Source: a virus. From it: a stretch of 25,883 nucleotides of DNA. Each line of letters starts with the position of its first letter. The stretch's first letter is position 1. The stretch lies in the IMG/VR virus record IMGVR_UViG_3300039047_000098, positions 1-25,883 of that record; one strand, written 5' to 3'. Positions 20,946-25,883 of the stretch are shown here, in pieces. The position numbers and the translations under genes are program-made. The notes below the pieces were generated by a model. It was given only the letters and a program-made list of their open reading frames with translations. It did not search any database and was not told where the DNA came from.

Positions 20946-22819
20946 AATCCTAGTTTCTCCGCTCTTTGTATTGCTGGAATAATATGATCAACCACTGTTT
21001 CATCTACTAACGGGGCTGATATGTTAATGGTTATATTTCTTGGACTATCATTTGGGCTTGGTAAAGGTGTGATATCTACTCTTTCCATGCCACTGGCATT
21101 ATCTCCCACAACTACACCGCTTCCAATAGGTAATGTTGTTCTGCCTTTTGTAATGAAAGATCCGCCTGTTTGAAATGATAAAAGACGATCCGTGACTTTA
21201 CCTATCATACTTCCTGCACCAGCTGCGACTGCAAGATTAATTGGAAATGGTAAAGCTTGCATAATACTTGAAATTAAACTTGCCTGAGCTTCTGCTACTT
21301 CTGCTTTAACTACTGATATGGCTGCGTCTTTTGCTGATTGTCCCTGCAAGATTGCACTTTCTAAATTTTGCTCTATTCTTTTTTGATGTGCTTCTTGTTC
21401 AAGTTTTTTTCTTTTATCAGTTTCAGCTTTAATTATAGCTGTTTTTTGTTCTTCTGTAATCTTTAAATTAGCTACAATTGCTTCAAAGTCCTCGATGCTT
21501 AATTGTGAAAGCTTTTCTGATTCAGTTATCTCTTTTCTTTTTTCAGCTGCTTGTTTTAATATCTCAGTTTTAATTTCTTCTTGCGACATTACGACTGCAA
21601 CAGGATCTTCGTCCCCGCCGTCGCCTGATTGTATTTCTTTGTTTTGTTTTTCTAAATCATTTCTTTCTTTTAAAAGTAAAGAAATTTCTTTTTGGTCTAT
21701 TATTTGTTGTTGGTTTCTAGCAATAACTTCGTCGCTACCTTTAAGCAAACTTTCTAAAAGTTGTTGACGGGTCACAAATAATGTTTTACCCTCTTTATTC
21801 ATTGGAACTATCTGAGCAAGTTCTTTTTCTGATAAAGTGTTTAATAATTCTTGTTGTTTAGCTCGACTCTGTACTGCATTTAAAATACCCTGTTCAAAGC
21901 CCTGAACTTTTTGTAATATTTCTTCAGTTGTAGTTGTACCAATTTCAAGGTTCAATTCTATTAATCTTGCTTTATTTGCAATCAAGACTAATTCATCTAC
22001 TTCTCCGCCTAAATCTTTAACAATTCTTATTGTTGTTTCAAGGTCTGTTTCTCCGAGCCTTTTGAATTGTTCAGTTAAAGCATCAACACCTGTTTTTAAA
22101 ACACTGATAACTCTTTTAATAGCTGGGGCTAATAAATCCCCTATGCTGTCTTGTAATTGTGAAAGACTGTCTTGAAAATTGCTAACTAAACCTTGAAATG
22201 TCTGAGCCAATAAGTCTGTTGCACCTGCAATATTACCCTGAGGATCGGTAAGAGTATCCTCTAATGCTTGTCTAAATTGTGGTAAAGTCAGCTTTGATAA
22301 ATCATCAAACCCTGATTTTAATTTAACTTGTGTTAATACACCTCGATCTCTCAAAACATCGGCTGCTCCTGCACCACCAGCAAAAGCTCGTCCAAATGCG
22401 TTAGCTGCGTCAACAATGTCTGTACCCATAAAGGCTGCTAAATCTGCTACTGCTTTCAAAGACTTTTCTGAATCTGCTCCAAAAGCTTCTAATTGAGCCC
22501 CTGCTTCAACAACATTTGCAAGTTGAAATGGTGTTGTTTTTGCTATTTGGTTAAATGCTTGGAAAGCTTCTTTACCGCCCTCAACACTACCTTTCAAAGC
22601 AACAAGTCTTGTTTCTAATGCTTCAAATTGTGCTGAAGTTGATACTGAGCTTTTAACTACTGCACCTAAAGCTGCTGCCCCTGCAAGTAGCCCAGCTCTC
22701 ATTGCTAAACCTTTAAAACTGCCTACAAGCTTATTTGTGCTTTTTTCGGTTTTATTTAATTTGTTTATAGCATCTTTTACTTCTGCACTAACTAATAATC
22801 TTATATGTTTATCTGCCAT
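20942..22819 (-). CDS. Tape measure protein
   Basis: A 625-residue protein after the tail chaperone pair. The N-terminal part (AEVKDAINKLNKTEKSTNKLVGSFKGLAMRAGLLAGAAALGAVV) has the coiled-coil-then-hydrophobic start of tape measures, followed by a conserved domain (TTPFQLANVVEAGAQLEAFGAD ... DAANAFGRAFAGGAGAADVLRDRGV) that is widespread in siphovirus tape measures. The rest is a long helix with KQAAEKRKEI-type coiled-coil repeats and a C-terminal glycine-rich end. At roughly 1.5 angstrom per residue the tail would be near 90 nm. It sets tail length and acts in DNA ejection. The ATG overlaps the chaperone frame by 11 bases. Confidence 0.9.
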   Translation of the reverse strand: MADKHIRLLVSAEVKDAINKLNKTEKSTNKLVGSFKGLAMRAGLLAGAAALGAVVKSSVSTSAQFEALETRLVALKGSVEGGKEAFQAFNQIAKTTPFQLANVVEAGAQLEAFGADSEKSLKAVADLAAFMGTDIVDAANAFGRAFAGGAGAADVLRDRGVLTQVKLKSGFDDLSKLTLPQFRQALEDTLTDPQGNIAGATDLLAQTFQGLVSNFQDSLSQLQDSIGDLLAPAIKRVISVLKTGVDALTEQFKRLGETDLETTIRIVKDLGGEVDELVLIANKARLIELNLEIGTTTTEEILQKVQGFEQGILNAVQSRAKQQELLNTLSEKELAQIVPMNKEGKTLFVTRQQLLESLLKGSDEVIARNQQQIIDQKEISLLLKERNDLEKQNKEIQSGDGGDEDPVAVVMSQEEIKTEILKQAAEKRKEITESEKLSQLSIEDFEAIVANLKITEEQKTAIIKAETDKRKKLEQEAHQKRIEQNLESAILQGQSAKDAAISVVKAEVAEAQASLISSIMQALPFPINLAVAAGAGSMIGKVTDRLLSFQTGGSFITKGRTTLPIGSGVVVGDNASGMERVDITPLPSPNDSPRNITINISAPLVDETVVDHIIPAIQRAEKLGL

Positions 22820-23219
22820 TTTTCTCGCTCATGTAAATTTTTATATTGTTTATTTCGGATCTAATTCTGTCAAACACTTCTAGCTTTTCTGCGTCTGCAC
22901 TGTCAAGATCCCTGCCAAGCGGTATATTAAATTCTTTTACATAATTATATTCTGTAATTAATGTTGATTCATCTCCGCTAATAATCCATTTTGGATTCAT
23001 AAATAATGGTAAGTAGAAATACAAATTTCTACCTAGTGAATAATCACTATCTTTCCAATTATCTACTAATTGATAAATTTCTTGCCATACCTGTTCAAGA
23101 TCTCTATACACTGTCATTTTTTTAGAGATCGGGCTTTGTCGTTTGTATGGAAACTCTAATGCCATGTGTGGAAAACCTAATGCGGAAAACCACACATAGC
23201 TACAAAGACCTATGAGTCT
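22809..23219 (-). CDS. Tail assembly chaperone, -1 frame extension (gpT-like part)
   Basis: The reading frame open from 23219 to 22809 is the -1 extension of the preceding small gene. A GTG at 23195 or an ATG at 23165 could start it alone, but neither has a convincing ribosome binding site, and the frame runs without stops to the slippery A8 run. The joined product would be 220 residues: 84 from the first frame, 136 from this one. This part is rich in aromatic residues (VWQEIYQLVDNWKDSDYSLG, RNLYFYLPLFMNPKWIISGDES) and helical. In lambda-like phages the gpG/gpGT pair assembles around the tape measure, which follows here. The frameshift is inferred from sequence, not shown. Confidence 0.7.
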   Translation of the reverse strand, partial: RLIGLCSYVWFSALGFPHMALEFPYKRQSPISKKMTVYRDLEQVWQEIYQLVDNWKDSDYSLGRNLYFYLPLFMNPKWIISGDESTLITEYNYVKEFNIPLGRDLDSADAEKLEVFDRIRSEINNIKIYMSEKNGR

Positions 23220-23225
23220 TTTTTT
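23164..23225 (-). promoter_or_regulatory. Programmed -1 ribosomal frameshift site with downstream stem
   Basis: On the minus strand the zero-frame codons GAA AAA AAA GAC hold the slippery heptamer A AAA AAA (23225-23219). A perfect 8-bp stem, ATGTGTGG with CCACACAT and an 18-base loop, begins 21 bases further on; a smaller stem AAAGAC/GTCTTT immediately overlaps the slippery end. Slipping back one base enters the stop-free frame of the downstream gene. Confidence 0.7.
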
Positions 23226-23470
23226 TCAAGCCCCATATATTGAGTAAAGACTTGTTGCAATACTAAGTCTATTTGCCCCATAGATAAATCGGTAAAGTCT
23301 TTTTCAGTTAGCCCTGAAAATTCTTCTACTTTGTTCATCAGTTTAAAATAGTCTTTTTCGTCTTGTCCCTCTTCTTTAAAAGCAATAAGACTTAACTGCC
23401 ACAACTCTCTTTTTTGTTTATATGTAATGGGCTTTGCTTCCCATTCTCTCTCAAACATCTCTACTTTCAC
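23210..23470 (-). CDS. Tail assembly chaperone, first frame (gpG-like)
   Basis: An 86-residue protein between the tail tube and tape measure genes, the position of gpG in lambda-like phages. It is helical and charged (ITYKQKRELWQLSLIAFKEEGQ, EFSGLTEKDFTDLSMGQIDLVLQQVF) and ends EKKDS just after an A8 run where a -1 frameshift would extend it. The ATG at 23470 follows the tail tube stop by 12 bases. Chaperones of this kind keep the tape measure soluble and scaffold tail tube assembly; the role is inferred from position, size and the frameshift. Confidence 0.75.
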   Translation of the reverse strand: MKVEMFEREWEAKPITYKQKRELWQLSLIAFKEEGQDEKDYFKLMNKVEEFSGLTEKDFTDLSMGQIDLVLQQVFTQYMGLEKKDS

Positions 23471-23482
23471 TTATTCCCCCTT

Positions 23483-24610
23483 TTACCAAGTTGACGAAGC
23501 AAATTTGTCGTTGTATTCAAATTTGAATGCTGTACCACTAGCATCTCCATTGTCGTCAGTTGGTTGAACTACCTTAAATGGTATTGTTATTACTGCACCT
23601 GTATCTGCGTTTGCGTCAATATTAACCGCTGTTGAAAAGATCTCGCATTCAATGTTCATCTCTCCAGCTTCGCCTGCATCGACTGTGCCGTCCCCCTGCT
23701 GTAATTTCAGAGTTGCTGTTTTCCCGTCAAGGAAATCTTGTAATACATTTTTCCCGTCTGCGAAATTTACATTTCCGTCATACATCACTGTCAATTCTCC
23801 AGTAATATTTACTGAAGGAATACCAAATGCATAACTTTCAGCATCTCCGTTGGCATCTCTACCAACTCTTGCAATATTGTTTTCAAATGTAAAAGATACT
23901 GCTTGCACAATCACATCTGTCAATGTTTGTCCGTCCACATCTAACTTTTTAAGATCAAAATTTGATTCTATTGGAATGACGGGTGCTGATGATGAAGCAA
24001 TAACATCTACTGCATTTGACAAGTTTTCTTCTTGGACAAATTTATTTGCACTTGTAAAGCCTGAATAAAATGTTCCACTTAATAAACATCTTCCGTCTGC
24101 CATGTCAAAGCTCATTGTCAAGTTCTGCAAAACTGCACTTGTAATTGCTTTATCTTCATTTGATGTTGGATAATAAAGCCCAATATCAAACAAGCTTGGA
24201 ACACCTGCACTAGAAGCTGTTGTAAAGTCTGGTCTTGATAAAGACGCACTCGAAGAAGCTTCAATTGTGTGAATTACATTTGTTCCGCTTGTATTCTCAG
24301 AATGATCTTGTAATACATTAGCTAGTAATCTAGTTATGAAATTTCTTTCTGCTGGTACTTCAAAATCCAAAGTGACAAATCCACCTTTTCTTGTTCTGAA
24401 TTGATCTTTATCTGTTTCAATCATTCCTGCATTGTTGCTTCGAATCTCACCACTTTCTACAAGATTGAGAACGGGTGATGATACATTGATTACTGGAAGC
24501 AATTTATATGCCCCGCTTGCAGAAGCTACTGTTGTGAATGCTGAACCGCTTTTTGCTACTATACCTATACTAAAACCGCTTTTAGAATAGACTTTTCCAC
24601 TAACTGCCAT
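23483..24610 (-). CDS. Major tail tube protein
   Basis: A 375-residue, beta-rich, Ser/Ala/Asp-rich protein located between the tail-terminator-like gene and the chaperone pair. Phrases such as FRTRKGGFVTLDFEVPAE, SFDMADGRCLLSGTFYSGF, DVIVQAVSFTFENNIARVG and GELTVMYDGN with IPFKVVQP near the end are typical of tail tube proteins that stack as hexamers. It is longer than the minimal tube (about 200 residues), suggesting an added surface domain. It overlaps the upstream 70-residue gene by 11 bases. Confidence 0.8.
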   Translation of the reverse strand: MAVSGKVYSKSGFSIGIVAKSGSAFTTVASASGAYKLLPVINVSSPVLNLVESGEIRSNNAGMIETDKDQFRTRKGGFVTLDFEVPAERNFITRLLANVLQDHSENTSGTNVIHTIEASSSASLSRPDFTTASSAGVPSLFDIGLYYPTSNEDKAITSAVLQNLTMSFDMADGRCLLSGTFYSGFTSANKFVQEENLSNAVDVIASSSAPVIPIESNFDLKKLDVDGQTLTDVIVQAVSFTFENNIARVGRDANGDAESYAFGIPSVNITGELTVMYDGNVNFADGKNVLQDFLDGKTATLKLQQGDGTVDAGEAGEMNIECEIFSTAVNIDANADTGAVITIPFKVVQPTDDNGDASGTAFKFEYNDKFASSTW

Positions 24611-24812
24611 TTTCTATTTCTCCCTCTTTTTTGCTTGGTTTTGGTTTACTTGTTGGCTCTAATAGAACACCAAGCGACTCTAACTCAGCCAATTCTTCTT
24701 TTTTAAGGTTTACTGCTTCGCCACGAATAAGTTTTCTACAAACCCTGTTTGGTGTTTGTGTATAACCATATTGAAGTCTTAATCCTCTTGTTTTTACTAA
24801 TTTATATTTCAT
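24600..24812 (-). CDS. Small basic protein, unknown (head-tail region)
   Basis: A 70-residue protein starting MKYKLVKTRGLRLQYGYTQTPNRV, with RKLIRGEAVNLKKEELAELESLGVLLE, then a Lys/Pro/Glu tail. Its ATG overlaps the upstream stop as ATGA. It lies between the tail-terminator-like and tail tube genes; a small tail accessory is likely but no family is recognised. Confidence 0.55.
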   Translation of the reverse strand: MKYKLVKTRGLRLQYGYTQTPNRVCRKLIRGEAVNLKKEELAELESLGVLLEPTSKPKPSKKEGEIENGS

Positions 24813-25246
24813 GATATTACCTCATTTACATTGCATTGAAAAGTTATAGCAACATTTGAAATGTTTTCATCATCTTCATCTCTTGTGTACTCTACACTAT
24901 CCACTATGCCATTATACCATTGTGAAGTGCTATCGCTTTCAAAGTTTTTATTATCGAATAAAATTCTTTTGACTGATTCAGCTATCATTGTCAGTCTATT
25001 CAAATGATTATCTTTTGTATATTCCCCACCTCGTCTAAGTCTATATTCGATAGTCGTAGAATATTGCCTGAGATGAACATTACTTGAATGATCTAAAAAT
25101 GTATCAGATTCAGGAATAATTAAAAAACTTTCTTGTCCTCTATGTTCACTATACAAGATTGGTATTGAAGAAAGATTTTGTTTTAATAATTTTTGTATAT
25201 TATCTAAAACACGATCTTTATAAATGTTTTCAAATGTTATTGCCAT
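24809..25246 (-). CDS. Tail terminator / tail completion-like protein
   Basis: A 145-residue protein in the position of a tail terminator, upstream of the tail tube. It has an alpha-beta shape: an N-terminal helix (DRVLDNIQKLLKQNLSS), then strands and a helix (STTIEYRLRRGGEYTKDNHLNRLTMIAESVKRILFD) and a final sheet (SNVAITFQCNVNEVI), all of the small tail-terminator fold. The ATG overlaps the stop of the 44-residue basic gene as TAATG, with AGGGGACAGGGATA before it. Family identity is not certain. Confidence 0.6.
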   Translation of the reverse strand: MAITFENIYKDRVLDNIQKLLKQNLSSIPILYSEHRGQESFLIIPESDTFLDHSSNVHLRQYSTTIEYRLRRGGEYTKDNHLNRLTMIAESVKRILFDNKNFESDSTSQWYNGIVDSVEYTRDEDDENISNVAITFQCNVNEVIS

Positions 25247-25380
25247 TATCCCTGTCCCCTATATTTTTTCTTATAATACTTTTTGCTAATCTTAGTCCCA
25301 TACTTTGTTCTTTTGCTTTGTCCCTGTCTAGTTTTCTTTTTACCATTTCTTCTAACAAATTGGACATTAGACTTTCTCAA
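25246..25380 (-). CDS. 44-residue basic mini-protein with TTG start
   Basis: The minus frame from TTG 25380 to TAA 25246 encodes 44 residues with more than 40% Lys/Arg, including GKKKTRQGQSKRTKYGTKIS and a KKYYKKKYRGQG ending. The TTG overlaps the upstream TGA (TTGA), AGAGAG stands about 7 bases before it, and the stop shares a base with the next ATG (TAATG). The RQGQS..TKY...YRGQG pattern is one I recall from small marine phage proteins. A competing ATG frame in the same stretch (MSNLLEEMVKRKL) is less supported. Confidence 0.55.
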   Translation of the reverse strand: MRKSNVQFVRRNGKKKTRQGQSKRTKYGTKISKKYYKKKYRGQG

Positions 25381-25703
25381 CTAAAAACTCTCTTTTGTGA
25401 TTTTGGCGGGTTTTTCTTTTTACCTTTTGGACCACTCCATAAAAACCTATTAGCCCAATAAGCTGCTGAAGTTGGACCTTTTTTAATATTTCTTGCGTGT
25501 CTTGCTTTAAAGCTTTTTCTAGCTGCTGCACTATAATTATGCCCCATACCCTGTGCACCAAATCTGATTAATTTTAGCTTATGCGGTCCTACTTTTGCCA
25601 ACACCATAGCTTTTTTCTTTGGGTGTTTGGGTGTCATTTTTGGTTTATTGACACCCTTTAACCCGTATTTCTTCAATAATGCTTTTTGTCTTTTTGAATG
25701 CAT
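25377..25703 (-). CDS. Small basic protein (DUF6321-like)
   Basis: A 108-residue protein with about 35% Lys/Arg/His. It contains VGPHKLKLIRFGAQGMGHNYS and a KSFKARHARNIKKGPTSAAYW stretch, a phrase I recall from marine phage and large-virus proteins of unknown function (the DUF6321 type). The start follows a TAATG overlap with the next upstream gene. It is probably a virion or DNA-associated peptide; charge and location are the only evidence for that. Confidence 0.6.
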   Translation of the reverse strand: MHSKRQKALLKKYGLKGVNKPKMTPKHPKKKAMVLAKVGPHKLKLIRFGAQGMGHNYSAAARKSFKARHARNIKKGPTSAAYWANRFLWSGPKGKKKNPPKSQKRVFS

Positions 25704-25882
25704 TATTTACCAACTTTTCTCATAGCTTCTGTGTGTGATTGTTTAAAAGTTTTACCTTTACGCATCGCTGAAGCCATTGATCTTAAATGTGCTTTGGTGT
25801 GATGAGTTTTATGCCTACTCATTTGTCTTTTTTGAGTTGCACTAAGCCCTTTCAAACTTATTCCTTTAAGATTTTTTGCCAT
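25703..25882 (-). CDS. 59-residue basic protein with HHTxxH motif
   Basis: The minus frame from ATG 25882 to TAA 25703 encodes 59 residues. It includes SATQKRQMSRHKTHHTKAHL, then RSMASAMRKGKTFKQSHTEAMRKVGK. The HHT-x-x-H, M-R-K-G-K-T-F and VGK phrases match a short conserved protein I recall from marine phages and large eukaryotic viruses. The TAA overlaps the next ATG as TAATG. The window ends one base after the start, so its ribosome binding site cannot be checked. Confidence 0.6.
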   Translation of the reverse strand: MAKNLKGISLKGLSATQKRQMSRHKTHHTKAHLRSMASAMRKGKTFKQSHTEAMRKVGK

Positions 25883-25883
25883 T

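Noticed and set aside
25367-25561. Alternative minus-strand frame of 64 codons across the basic 108-residue gene
   Set aside because: It lies wholly within the better-supported gene in another frame, lacks its own ribosome binding site, and its product has no recognisable pattern.
1-25883. CRISPR arrays, tRNA genes, insertion sequences and integrase/attachment sites
   Set aside because: I saw no regular direct repeats with spacers, no cloverleaf-like segment with a CCA end, no transposase motifs and no integrase; nothing supports these in the window.

Overview
This window is part of the genome of a tailed bacteriophage with a siphovirus-type (long non-contractile) tail. It very likely comes from a marine, low-G+C host of the kind sampled in uncultured marine phage collections. 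The evidence is the AT-rich sequence, the gene packing (most neighbours overlap as ATGA, TAATG or TGATG), a complete packaging and head set, a tail tube, a frameshifted tail chaperone, a tape measure, and several very small basic proteins of a style seen in marine phages. The host cannot be named from this sequence. No integrase, DNA polymerase or lysin was recognised, so part of the genome lies outside the window. The left edge cuts a tail-fibre-like gene.

Nearly everything is transcribed leftward on the minus strand. From right to left: (1) 25.9-16.65 kb is the tail module: three tiny basic proteins, a tail-terminator-like protein, the tail tube, a chaperone pair joined by a predicted -1 ribosomal frameshift, the tape measure, a 38-residue basic peptide, a membrane/coiled-coil protein, a secreted thioredoxin-like protein, two more basic proteins, and a large hub/baseplate-like protein with a smaller structural protein. 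(2) 15.6-16.6 kb holds the only rightward genes, three small ones including a papain-like protein, ended by an intrinsic terminator that probably serves both strands. (3) 15.4-11.2 kb is the replication, recombination and regulation block: a small protein with a TNYETWN motif, unknown genes, an SSB-like protein, a NinG/HNH-like protein, a replication-initiator-like protein, a Dam-type adenine methyltransferase, small unknown genes and a sigma-region-4-like helix-turn-helix protein. (4) 11.0-6.9 kb is a predicted DNA base hypermodification operon behind a plausible sigma70-type promoter: acidic protein, ParB-like protein, TET/JBP-type 2-oxoglutarate dioxygenase, class II glutamine amidotransferase, GNAT acyltransferase, pyrophosphorylase/amino-acid:DNA-transferase-like protein and P-loop kinase. 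(5) 6.9-1.4 kb is packaging and head: TerS-like protein, TerL, portal, head morphogenesis protein, a small neck candidate, scaffold and major capsid protein. (6) 1.4-0 kb has a zinc-ribbon protein and the partial tail-fibre-like protein.

The most interesting part is block 4. Read with established knowledge of thymine and cytosine hypermodification in phages, it suggests a sequence acting on DNA already made: the dioxygenase makes a 5-hydroxymethyl pyrimidine, the kinase activates the hydroxymethyl group, the pyrophosphorylase/transferase-like protein swaps the leaving group for a nitrogen nucleophile, and the amidotransferase and GNAT supply ammonia or acylate the product. The end product is unknown; this chemistry is inferred, not seen. 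The other notable items are the frameshift site and several overlapping genes under 60 codons.
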